Below, in pieces: positions 1 through 6,401 of a stretch of DNA of 6,875 nt. The stretch spans positions 1 to 6,875 of the forward strand of contig CAJXDD010000163.1 of assembly GCA_913052075.1 (NCBI GenBank), written 5' to 3'. Below the pieces are notes generated by a model that worked only from the letters and a program-made list of their open reading frames with translations, made no database searches and had not been told where the DNA came from. This DNA is from UBA9926 sp913052075. Lineage in GTDB: Bacteria > Pseudomonadota > Gammaproteobacteria > Pseudomonadales > Azotimanducaceae. Every line of letters begins with the position of its first letter. The stretch's first letter is position 1. The position numbers were made by a program, and so were the translations under genes.

Positions 1-366
1 GTTTAAGTGTTCAACCTGCCACCTAGGCGGTGGCCCCTAACGGCAACAAACAGAAAGCAGAGTTCGGGCAGGCGTAACACAATGGGAGACCCAGGACATC
101 ACGGAAAGGCGCGAGCAGCAGTACGTTCGATCGTTGATCATCGAGTGATTGAATCGTCGCGCATTAGATAGGAAGGGCGCCAAGGTTGCAAGTCAAAGTT
201 TCGGAGACTGCTAAAGAGTAACAATTGTCCAGCTCGCGGTTTGACAGGAGAGGGGATGAATCCTCGATCGTGGGTTTGAATTCTCGCCCCGCAGCGGACG
301 CTGGATTAGTTCATGTGTTGCGGCTTTACTCGGACTAGATGTTGCTAAGCATTTGGACGCGGGCCT
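1..366. other. Gene-free left edge, downstream of coq7
   Basis: No convincing coding frame was found on either strand. All three plus-strand frames meet a stop within the first 40 bases, and the minus-strand frames give only short peptides with no recognisable motif. A perfect 6-bp inverted repeat (GCCACC, 5-base loop, GGTGGC) lies at 18-34, but no T-run follows on either strand, so calling it a terminator would be speculative. A gene ending just inside the left edge (stops at 24-26 or 38-40) cannot be excluded. The stretch is downstream of coq7 and could hold its 3' untranslated region. Confidence 0.5.
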
Positions 367-993
367 CTACCAGCGAGTGCTGAGGCCGACCGCGATGTGC
401 GAGCCTACCTCGATCATCTTTTGCCAAGCTATCAAAAAGGGCCTTCCTTCAGTATCTGCATGGGAACGAGCCTCTTCTCGATGCACGAGCTCATCGTGCC
501 GGCAGTCGTAGAGCAACTGCATGATTTCATTCGAAGGGTCGGCAGTGGGTTCTTTGCCGAGTGAGATGAGTTGCGATAAGTAGTGCTGGTCAACGAAGGT
601 TTCTACCGCGTCCACCGTGGCAAACACTGCATTGCGACCCAAAAGGGCAGGCAAGAGTCCTGCCAAATACCCGGCCACTCTCCACAGTGGCAATAGTTTG
701 GTCAGGTCCTTGGGCTCAAGTAGAGCCTCCATGCGCTCAAGGTGCGTAGTCTCTGTCTCAAGGTGCTGGCTGGCGAATTCAATAACGACGGGGTCCCGGG
801 TAACCCTAAGGATGGCTCGATAAAGATAAACCGCGCCGTACTCCCCCGCGTGATCTGTTCTGAGTGCTGCGGTTAGCCAGTCAGCTCGTTTGAGGGCTGC
901 GGGAGCATCCGTTTTTAGAGGAATGGACGTCATGCCGACGTGCATATAAGGTTTTCCAGTAAATTTAGATTTTGTACGCAAAGTGCTGACCAT
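367..993 (-). CDS. coq7: COQ7-family demethoxyubiquinone hydroxylase (3-demethoxyubiquinol 3-hydroxylase)
   Basis: Membrane-associated non-haem di-iron monooxygenase that hydroxylates demethoxyubiquinol, the penultimate step of aerobic ubiquinone synthesis. All six carboxylate-bridged di-iron ligands of the family are visible: Glu51 in the DHAGEYGA motif, Glu81 and His84 (ExxH), Glu131 in the DAVETFVDQHY segment, and Glu168 and His171 (second ExxH). The 208-residue length suits the compact COQ7 form. A hydrophobic stretch around residues 105-120 fits the membrane-binding helix. The start is uncertain. The ATG at 993 has no clear ribosome-binding site, whereas Met17 (ATG at 945-943) is preceded by GGAAA at good spacing, and Met21 is also possible. 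The conserved domain starts near residue 36, so any of the three keeps it intact. It lies downstream of the selenoprotein gene on the same strand with a gap of 211 bases, so shared transcription is possible but not shown. The stop is TAG. Confidence 0.93.
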   Translation of the reverse strand: MVSTLRTKSKFTGKPYMHVGMTSIPLKTDAPAALKRADWLTAALRTDHAGEYGAVYLYRAILRVTRDPVVIEFASQHLETETTHLERMEALLEPKDLTKLLPLWRVAGYLAGLLPALLGRNAVFATVDAVETFVDQHYLSQLISLGKEPTADPSNEIMQLLYDCRHDELVHREEARSHADTEGRPFLIAWQKMIEVGSHIAVGLSTRW

Positions 994-1204
994 CAGGTCA
1001 GCCCAGTTAAGGCGAGTCCGTTAACATAGGATTGGTTCTCAGATGGAGCGCTTCACCGTGTTGGGCGCCCGACCCGTTTAAGAGCTTCGGCCGCGTCAAA
1101 GAGGTCTCAAACACATAATTTGACGGCTGGCTCTGATATTCAACTGGGCGGCTTATTGAGGGTCCTGTTGATTCGAATTCGCTGATGCTCTAACTCCTGC
1201 GAGA

Positions 1205-2452
1205 CTATTGCTCGCTCACAGGATGATCGCTTTTGCGCTGCAAGCGTTTTCTTCCTGCTCGTTCAAGTTTCAAGCTGCGAAGAATAAAACCCAAGAAGGC
1301 TAGCGGCTTCCTCCTTATCTTGCGTTTGATCAGCCGTTTCATGTGCGGTGTCGCATCATAGGTGCCCTCGCGCTGTCCATGGCCTCGGTGTATGGCTAGC
1401 TTTGGGATGTCCACGACGTCCATGGGTGCGGTAAGGGTGAGGCTGGTAGTCGTTGGTAGCCGGCAGACATCATCATCGCAGGCTTGGAATTGCACGTGAA
1501 TAGTAAGGTCGATGCTGTCCTGATCTAACGGGCGAACCTCACTGGCTAATTCTCCCGTGGCATAAAAGGGGATGATGAATTCGGCGCGGCCATGCCAAAC
1601 GTGCAAATCAATACCAACTGATGGCAATCGGAGCAACTCGGTCTCGGGCGTAATGATCGGCAGGGTGATAAGACCAGTTGGCCCCGTCACGGTGATAGTC
1701 AAAGGGAGCATGCCTTCCGGCGCGGGTTGCCCATAAACGTGAAGACCATGGGGTATATCGAGGCTAATCACCAAGTATCGGATCATTCCTTGTCGAATGC
1801 GTCCGTTCCCTCCCCGAACATGTGCGGTAATAGCGACCCCATCGGCGGCAGCACTCGTGACAGGTGCATTATCGTCTCGACCGATATGGCCGAGCGCCGA
1901 ATCCAGTAGGGTCTCCGGACTGTCACGCTTTTTATACGAGTCATGAAAAAACCGACCGGTCACTTTTCCATCAGCGTCACAGATAAATGCACCAGGGTAG
2001 GGAATGCCAAAGAGCATGGCGTCTCCCGGCTTGATCTGGTCATTCAAGATTCCGTAGCGACGAATCACCTCTGAATCAATGTCAGAGAGGAGTGGGAAGG
2101 GGATGGACTGTCCCTCGGCAAAGGCTCGAAGTGCGGCTTGGTCGTCATAAGAAATGGCATAGAGCTTGACGCCGGCTGTTTCGAAGGCGGGGTACGCATC
2201 TCGCAGCTCGCCGAGCTGCGTCCAGCACGGCGGTCACCAAACCGCAGAGCGGAAAAATACAATGACTGCCGGTGCTTGGCCTCGATCCTCATGGAAGCGC
2301 ATCAAGCGCCCAAAGGCGTCAGGTAACTGAAAGTCTAGTAGTCGTGATCCCAGAGCAGGCCCAAGCGCTCGGTCAGTTGGCATGCTGGCCCTAGCAGGAT
2401 GGCCGAGTGGGACTGGGGCATCAAATCCATGCTCGTCACGTTCAACGACCAT
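1205..2452 (-). CDS. Probable selenoprotein: peroxiredoxin-like (redoxin) domain with Sec73 fused to a DsbD-alpha-like domain
   Basis: One reading frame of 415 codons plus a TAG stop, broken only by TGA at codon 73, read here as selenocysteine. Residues about 30-190 form a redoxin/AhpC-TSA thioredoxin-like domain. It has GSRLLDFQLPDAFG near the N-terminus, then a strand ending FFRSAVW, then U73-P-P-C76 followed by TQLGEL. Cysteine homologs carry FFRSADWCPYCK-type sequence here, so U73 takes the peroxidatic position and Cys76 the resolving one. Further typical redoxin segments are AISYDD, FPLLSD, the RRYGILN block and YPGAFICDADG. Residues about 208-343 resemble the DsbD N-terminal (alpha) domain, ending in FQACDDDVCRLP with Cys325 and Cys330. 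Residues 371-415 are strongly basic with a short hydrophobic patch. No signal peptide is seen. The ATG at 2452 has AGGA seven bases upstream. Likely role: thiol-dependent peroxide or disulfide reductase; the substrate is unknown. Main alternative: a Cys-to-stop mutation in a dying gene, made unlikely by the intact 342 downstream codons and the SECIS-like hairpin. Confidence 0.85.
2202..2220 (-). promoter_or_regulatory. Candidate bacterial SECIS (bSECIS) hairpin within the selenoprotein coding sequence
   Basis: On the minus strand, 13 bases after the TGA, lies a perfect 8-bp stem (CGCAGCTC pairing with GAGCTGCG) closed by a GGC loop. The first loop base, G, is the 22nd base after UGA. This fits the general bSECIS description: a stem-loop just downstream of UGA, a small apical loop with an early G, about 16-37 bases from the codon, for binding SelB. 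Caution: the stem encodes Gln-Leu-Gly-Glu-Leu, and QL and EL codons tend to be complementary, so part of the pairing could come from the protein sequence alone. Confidence 0.7.
2234..2236 (-). other. In-frame TGA, probable selenocysteine codon (residue 73)
   Basis: The codon after Trp72 is TGA and the frame continues as Pro-Pro-Cys-Trp-Thr-Gln-Leu without any shift. It coincides with the redox-active cysteine of the redoxin CxxC motif, the classic site for Sec/Cys exchange. The next base is C (UGAC), as in E. coli fdhF, a weak termination context. TGA also serves as an ordinary stop in this window (cysZ-like gene, 5212-5214) and TGG codons encode Trp, so a genome-wide TGA-to-Trp code is not suggested. 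Confidence 0.82.
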
Positions 2453-2459
2453 CTCGCGT

Positions 2460-2463
2460 TCCT
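2460..2463 (-). promoter_or_regulatory. Ribosome-binding site of the selenoprotein gene
   Basis: AGGA on the minus strand, seven bases before the ATG at 2452, within TTAGGAA. It supports Met1 over the in-frame Met24 and shows that translation begins well upstream of the TGA, so the 72 codons before it are a real N-terminus. Confidence 0.6.
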
Positions 2464-2468
2464 AAGCC

Positions 2469-2486
2469 TTTTGTCTGCAGACAGAA
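2469..2486. promoter_or_regulatory. Palindrome in the divergent selenoprotein/AhpD-like intergenic region
   Basis: TGTCTGCAGACA at 2472-2483 is a perfect 12-bp palindrome. Flanking TT and AA extend it to 18 bp with one mismatched pair. It sits 17-34 bases upstream of the selenoprotein ATG, just before its ribosome-binding site, inside the 173-bp region that separates the two divergent genes. It could be an operator for a dimeric regulator or a hairpin in the selenoprotein leader. I do not recognise it as a named operator. A TTGAAA hexamer farther upstream on the minus strand could be a -35 element, but no good -10 follows. A smaller inverted repeat, TTTGC-TCG-GCAAA, lies at 2533-2545. Confidence 0.4.
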
Positions 2487-2625
2487 TCGCACCTACAGTA
2501 GACTGATTTCAAGCGCTACGTCTAAACACAAATTTGCTCGGCAAAGGGAGGCGGAAGACACCGTGCGCTTAGTACTGGTATCGGGTTAATCTTTCAGCTC
2601 ACCAAACCAAATAGGACGCGCGACT

Positions 2626-3216
2626 ATGGCCCATGTCGATCCACTTCCGCGAAGTGAACTCGCTGAATTTGAGCCACTATTTCAAATGGTAGAAGGGTCG
2701 ATGGGCTTTGTGCCCAACAGTTTTCTAACCATGGCCCGTTGGCCTGAGTTGCTTTCGGCTTTTTCTGCGTATGCCGGTACCGTTATGGGCCCCGGCGTGA
2801 TCGAAGCAGAACTGAAGCAGCTCATTGCCTTTGTGGTGAGCCAATCTGCGGGATGTCGATATTGCCAAGCACACACGTCGCACGTGGCAGAAAAACGAGG
2901 CGCTTCCGCTGATAAGATTCATGCTGCATTTGAGTTTGAGACAAGTGATCTCTTTTCAGCGCGAGAGCGCTCGGCACTCAGAATAGCGTTACACGCGGGT
3001 ATGGTGCCAAACGCCGCGGATAGTGAGCACTTTAAAGCTGCGGGCGAGCACTTTGATGAGCGAGAACTCGTCGAAATTGTTGCGGTGATCTCGCTCTTTG
3101 GTGCGCTTAACCGTTGGAACGACACGCTGGCGACGTCGCTTGAGGCTTCCCCTATCACTTTTGCAGAGAGCATGTTGGTGGGCGCGGGATGGAGTATTGG
3201 AAAGCACGGCACATAG
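2626..3216 (+). CDS. AhpD-like / carboxymuconolactone decarboxylase-family peroxidase-related protein
   Basis: A 196-residue protein of the all-helical AhpD/CMD superfamily, likely a cytoplasmic thiol oxidoreductase. Residues 26-36 (MGFVPNSFLTM) match the N-terminal signature of peroxidase-related CMD proteins. The redox centre is SQSAGCRYCQAHT with Cys77 and Cys80. Compared with the AhpD proton-relay pattern E-x11-CxxC-x3-H, the Glu position is Gln65 and the final His position is Thr84; His83 is one residue earlier. This variant appears typical of a subgroup of the family, so it need not mean loss of activity, but true AhpD chemistry should not be assumed. The ATG is preceded by AGGA at about nine bases. 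It is divergent from the peroxiredoxin-like selenoprotein, and in mycobacteria AhpD reduces the peroxiredoxin AhpC, so a partnership is an attractive inference. Physiological substrate unknown. The stop is TAG. Confidence 0.9.
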   Translation: MAHVDPLPRSELAEFEPLFQMVEGSMGFVPNSFLTMARWPELLSAFSAYAGTVMGPGVIEAELKQLIAFVVSQSAGCRYCQAHTSHVAEKRGASADKIHAAFEFETSDLFSARERSALRIALHAGMVPNAADSEHFKAAGEHFDERELVEIVAVISLFGALNRWNDTLATSLEASPITFAESMLVGAGWSIGKHGT

Positions 3217-3308
3217 TGGTGTTCGCGTCGAGGGAGTTTCGCTGGATCACAGCTTCGAATAGAAATGAATCAGCGTTTGCGCACCGACGCCCGATGCCCA
3301 ATATCGGA

Positions 3309-3385
3309 TGCAAAATGTCAGGTGTCAGGTGTCAGGTGTCAGTTGCTTGGTGTCAGATGCCGCATGTCAGATGAGGCATGCTGGG
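3309..3385. repeat. 7-bp tandem repeat array (TGTCAGG-type)
   Basis: Four adjacent copies of TGTCAGG (the last ending in T) start at 3316, 3323, 3330 and 3337. Further TGTCAGA copies start at 3351 and 3365 in the same 7-base phase, with degenerate units between. The units at 3309, 3344, 3358, 3372 and 3379 also begin with TG, so the period can be followed for 11 units. It lies between the AhpD-like gene and the dioxygenase gene and encodes nothing recognisable. It resembles heptanucleotide short tandem repeats found between genes of many bacteria; a role is unknown. Confidence 0.85.
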
Positions 3386-3476
3386 TCTCAATAGTAGGGT
3401 CATAGAATCGAAAGGTGAGTGACTTGCCAAGCGATTTGAATCGAGCGATAAACGTTTTTTTTGAGCGAGTCTAGCC

Positions 3477-4388
3477 GTGCATCAGCCAAAGCAGACGAAA
3501 GAGCAGGTTTGGCCCGAGCGCCCGCTTGAGGACTACCTTGCTGAATTGCGAGAAACCGGATTCATCGTGTTGGATAACCTGGTGGACGAAGAAGCGCTCG
3601 CTCGCATCGTAGCAGCAACCGATGCCCGAATACCTAAGCTTGATCCTGCGCCGCCCGAATTTGATGGCCGGTTCGGCGTGCCAGACGGGATCTCCTGGAG
3701 CCAAGATATCTGCCATGCGGTCACTCATCCTGCAGCACTCTGGGTGATGCGCACGTACCTTCAAACCGATGGGATCCGCTTTTGTCACCAACCAGCAATG
3801 ACGGTGCTGAGGCCAGCAAAAGACTTACTGGGTGAGTTCCCTGAGGAGGGATGGCACGCGGATTATCCCTATCATCCTGATGTGTATCCTGATGACCGCT
3901 GGCGTGATGAAACGGTCTACGGTGTTCAATTTAACTTGTGCATTGATGACTTCACCCTGGAAAATGGCGCGACCCAATATGTGCCCGGCTCGCACCTTGC
4001 GTGCCGCTGGCCGCCGCGGGCCTTCAACGAGGGCGGCACCAGGATGGGCGTTGCCCCGCATGATGAGGTAGCGCAGATGGTGGCAAAGGCAGGGGATGCG
4101 CTGATTTATGATTCAAGGACATGGCATCGAGCGTGCCCGGAACTGAACGCCAGCGGTAAGGATCGCCGAGCTATTCTCAATGCGGTTTGTCCGGATTGGG
4201 TGCGCTCGATGGTTGATAAAACCGCAGGCACAGAGCGTTATCGAGCAAGCGGAATGGCAGACCAACTGCCCGCGAGCGTGAGCAGCGAGATCGAAAGGCT
4301 CTGCCATGATTCGCCGTTCTCCGCACCGAACAATGCGCCGGTCATTACAGAGAAGGTCTACACCGGTCCGAGAAAAATTCAGATCTAG
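3477..4388 (+). CDS. Phytanoyl-CoA dioxygenase (PhyH)-family Fe(II)/2-oxoglutarate-dependent oxygenase
   Basis: A 303-residue cytoplasmic oxygenase of the PhyH family, which hydroxylates organic substrates using 2-oxoglutarate, Fe(II) and O2. The iron triad is visible: His127 and Asp129 in WHADYPYH (the HxD motif) and distal His217 in TWHRACPEL. Arg230 or Arg231 is the probable 2-oxoglutarate carboxylate binder. The signature LENGATQYVPGSH (161-173) lies between them, and the N-terminal GFIVLDNLVDEE segment is typical. Bacterial relatives act on many substrates, so the actual one cannot be read from the sequence. The start is GTG at 3477, the first usable start after an in-frame TGA at 3462-3464. 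Its ribosome-binding site is poor (GAG-rich sequence only), so the start is moderately certain. The cysZ-like gene follows after 82 bases on the same strand and may be co-transcribed, without obvious functional linkage. The stop is TAG. Confidence 0.92.
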   Translation: MHQPKQTKEQVWPERPLEDYLAELRETGFIVLDNLVDEEALARIVAATDARIPKLDPAPPEFDGRFGVPDGISWSQDICHAVTHPAALWVMRTYLQTDGIRFCHQPAMTVLRPAKDLLGEFPEEGWHADYPYHPDVYPDDRWRDETVYGVQFNLCIDDFTLENGATQYVPGSHLACRWPPRAFNEGGTRMGVAPHDEVAQMVAKAGDALIYDSRTWHRACPELNASGKDRRAILNAVCPDWVRSMVDKTAGTERYRASGMADQLPASVSSEIERLCHDSPFSAPNNAPVITEKVYTGPRKIQI

Positions 4389-4410
4389 TCTCCTTGATGA
4401 AAACGGTTAA

Positions 4411-4453
4411 GAGAGTGACAGTGATTGGGCTGAGAGTGAGATAGCGATTGGGT
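4411..4453. repeat. Imperfect direct repeat between the dioxygenase and cysZ-like genes
   Basis: GAGAGTGACAGTGATTGGG (4411-4429) recurs imperfectly as GAGAGTGAGATAGCGATTGGG (4432-4452) in direct orientation, and further GAGTG-rich sequence follows up to the cysZ-like start. It looks like a small tandem duplication that has drifted. No function is evident. It contributes the GAGG at 4461-4464 that serves as the ribosome-binding site of the next gene only indirectly, by sequence flavour. Confidence 0.6.
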
Positions 4454-4470
4454 CGCGAGTGAGGCTTTGA

Positions 4471-5214
4471 GTGGGGAAAGGGAAAGTAGGGTTTGGTGAC
4501 GGCGCCAGTGCGCTGATCAATGGGTTTAGGCACCTCTATCATCCTGCACTGCGTGCCTGGGTGATCTGGCCGATACTCATTAATCTTGCCGTCTTCGCCG
4601 GGCTTGCGTGGCTGCTGATAGGCTGGTTAACGGGCAGTATTCAAGGCGTCATGGACGGCTTGCCCGAGTGGCTCAATTTTCTCCGTTGGATCATGTGGGT
4701 ACTCGCTGTGCTGATGATGGCACTCGTTTTTGGGGTGAGCTTCACCACTTTGACTTTGCTGATCGGTGCGCCCTTTTATGTCGTGCTCACCCGCCGGGCG
4801 ATGACGCTAGTCAGTGTTGAACCGTTTCCTTCTGCAAACACTAGCTCCACAGCCATCGTCGAAGAAACGGCGAGCGCTGTGCTTCGAGAACTCAGCAAGA
4901 TCAGGCGGTTTATTCCTTGGGTGCTTCTGGCATTGGTCATTAGCTTTATCCCCGTCATCAACATATCGGCGCCGATCGTATGGCTCCTCGTGAATAGTTG
5001 GATTTTTGCATTTCAGTTTGTCGATTACCCCATCGATGCGCGACAGCGGCCGATCACCGAGACTCGAGAATGGCTGGCTGAGCACCGAGCGGCAGCGCTT
5101 GGTGTTGGCGCGGGCGTTGCCTTGTGCGCGAGTGTTCCGTTTTTGAATGTTGTGGCGTTTCCCGCTGCGATCATCGGCGCATGCCAGTTAGTGGAAGCCA
5201 GTCGGTCCGGCTGA
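4471..5214 (+). CDS. cysZ: CysZ/EI24-family membrane protein, probable sulfate permease
   Basis: A 247-residue inner-membrane protein of the CysZ (EI24) family; E. coli CysZ imports sulfate for cysteine synthesis. Hydrophobic segments lie at about 30-53, 70-105, 148-185 and 206-242, the long paired hydrophobic regions of this family. Family landmarks include NGFRHLYHPALRAWVIWPILIN at the N-terminus (17-38, in part), IGAPFYVVL (98-106), NSWIFAFQFVDYPID (175-189), and a Gly-rich then Pro/Ala-rich end (GVGAG, FPAAIIGACQLVE). The start is GTG at 4471, directly after an in-frame TGA (TGAGTG), with GAGG six bases upstream, so the start is well supported. It follows the dioxygenase gene by 82 bases. 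No cysteine-biosynthesis genes are visible nearby, so sulfate transport is assigned from family membership only. Sulfur import might bear on the thiol and selenium genes upstream, but that is speculation. Confidence 0.85.
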   Translation: MGKGKVGFGDGASALINGFRHLYHPALRAWVIWPILINLAVFAGLAWLLIGWLTGSIQGVMDGLPEWLNFLRWIMWVLAVLMMALVFGVSFTTLTLLIGAPFYVVLTRRAMTLVSVEPFPSANTSSTAIVEETASAVLRELSKIRRFIPWVLLALVISFIPVINISAPIVWLLVNSWIFAFQFVDYPIDARQRPITETREWLAEHRAAALGVGAGVALCASVPFLNVVAFPAAIIGACQLVEASRSG

Positions 5215-5510
5215 AAACCGCCACATCCCACTGGCCGCCCCTAAGTGGTGGATGCCTGTATCGTAAATCCTAGTCATGGCATCAGTTGCTACAAACAGTT
5301 GCTACGAGTAGAACTCCTTGTATGCCTTGGTTGTTGGGCGTCCAGTCAAGCGCTTGGGTAGCGGCAGACTAGACGCAAGCGAATCGTGCTTTAACAGGGC
5401 GTTGAAAGCGCTTTAGCGGTTCACTCGCATGTCACGTGTGAAATGGAAACAAACTTAAACACCCATTCACTGATCCTGATTCAAACAACAATGCCATTCG
5501 GTGAGATCGC
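5215..5510. other. Gene-free region between convergent cysZ-like and LysR genes
   Basis: No supported gene. It is bounded by the stops of two convergent genes, so terminators are expected, yet I see no strong stem followed by a T-run. Loosely complementary CCAC/GTGG arms occur at about 5220-5255. A 10-bp direct repeat, CAGTTGCTAC, occurs twice (5283-5292 and 5296-5305) with AAA between, and a 10-bp palindrome, AAAGCGCTTT, is at 5405-5414. Confidence 0.5.
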
Positions 5511-6401
5511 TTAGCGGTCTGACTGATAGTCATCTCTGCAGGCGATGATCGTTTGGATGAATAGTTGGACGAGGGGCGTCTCAGCGGCCTCCGCCTTGCA
5601 GAGGCAAGCACTTCGCCAGCTTGCAGCAGGGAAGCCTGGAACTTCCGCCAGCAACCCCGCTTTGATCTCTGGCTCAAACACTGCTCTCGGGCCGCCAAGG
5701 ATATAGTCTGAAGCAAGTGCCACGCGTTTTAGCAGCGCATAATTTTCGGAGACTAGTCTTGGGCGAGGCCTGGATTCGTCAGCTTCTGACTCAACCGCTC
5801 CTTGAAGGGGAGGAGAGGCATATGGGTAGCTCAAAAAATCTGGGTCTTTGACTTGCAAAATCGGATGGTCAGGACGAGCAACATTGATGGTGGGTTCCTG
5901 GATGAGATCAACTGCGATGAGTCCTCTCTCTTTGATGTCCTGCCAATCGGCAGAAAACGGTCCTGCGACCACATCCAGGTCACCTGCTTCTAGTCTAGCC
6001 ATCAGGACGTCTGCATGTTCGGTCAGCACAGAGAACCTCACGTTTCCTGTTTTTGATCGGAGTTCGATGAGGGTCTGGGGTAGTAGCACTTGCTCAATAA
6101 TCGGCCCGACGCCGATGCGTAATTCTCCCGCATCTCGATCAACCAGCCGACGCACCTGCCGCTCGACGCTGGACACTTGTGCCTTGATGGCGGCGCTTTG
6201 CTCGATCAGGTAGTTGGCGATTGGGGTAGGCGTCAACCCTCGCGCGCTTCGATGGAAAAGCGAGGCGCCCAATTGCTGCTCAAGACGCGCCAATCTCTTA
6301 CTTAATGTGGGTTGCGAGATGTGCAACGACTCGGCTGCTTGGGTGATACTGCCGGTTTGGCAGATGGATTCCACCATGTGGAGATCGGAAACGTCGAGCA
6401 T
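5511..6401 (-). CDS. LysR-family transcriptional regulator
   Basis: A 296-residue LysR-type regulator of standard length. The N-terminal winged helix-turn-helix is clear: TGSITQAAESLHISQPTLSK (16-35) followed by RLARLEQQLGASLFHRSARG and the usual TPTP before the linker helix. The substrate-binding domain begins around residue 92 (GELRIGVGP) and includes the strand-turn segment LEAGDLDVVAGPF typical of the effector domain. The co-inducer is unknown. The ATG at 6401 has GGAG (6411-6408) six bases upstream. The gene is divergent from a glutathione S-transferase gene across 115 bases, the classic layout in which a LysR protein controls the neighbour and itself, so the GST gene is its most likely target. 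The C-terminal end carries three cysteines (two in ACLCK, one in IIACR), possibly redox-relevant but not diagnostic. The stop is TAA. Confidence 0.95.
   Translation of the reverse strand: MLDVSDLHMVESICQTGSITQAAESLHISQPTLSKRLARLEQQLGASLFHRSARGLTPTPIANYLIEQSAAIKAQVSSVERQVRRLVDRDAGELRIGVGPIIEQVLLPQTLIELRSKTGNVRFSVLTEHADVLMARLEAGDLDVVAGPFSADWQDIKERGLIAVDLIQEPTINVARPDHPILQVKDPDFLSYPYASPPLQGAVESEADESRPRPRLVSENYALLKRVALASDYILGGPRAVFEPEIKAGLLAEVPGFPAASWRSACLCKAEAAETPLVQLFIQTIIACRDDYQSDR

Noticed and set aside
255..300. tRNA-like sequence (GGGTTTGAATTC resembling a T-arm; reverse complement ATTCAAA resembling a tRNA-Sec anticodon loop)
   Set aside because: The flanking bases do not form the needed arms, and no acceptor stem or CCA end is found, so no tRNA or selC is supported.
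1060..1080. Inverted repeat GTTGGGCGCCCGAC as a terminator of the selenoprotein gene
   Set aside because: The hairpin has a tiny loop and no T-run follows on the minus strand. It lies about 130 bases past the stop codon.
1205..2068. Separate 287-codon gene starting with GTG at 2068
   Set aside because: It begins inside the redoxin domain, just after the FPLLSD segment, lacks the active site, and the codons upstream continue in the same frame back to the TGA and beyond. It is the C-terminal part of the selenoprotein.
2234..2236. TGA read as tryptophan (alternative genetic code)
   Set aside because: TGA ends the cysZ-like gene normally, TGG is used for Trp throughout, and the position is a catalytic cysteine, not a Trp, in the family.
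2065..2292. 75-codon minus-strand frame overlapping the TGA region, which would suggest a frameshifted pseudogene
   Set aside because: It is in a different phase and its translation has no redoxin motifs. The true frame is continuous through the TGA with no shift needed.
3433..3464. Possible intrinsic terminator (CGAT/ATCG arms and a run of eight T)
   Set aside because: The stem is only four to five weak pairs and is separated from the T-run by about a dozen bases. It lies too far from the preceding gene to be convincing.
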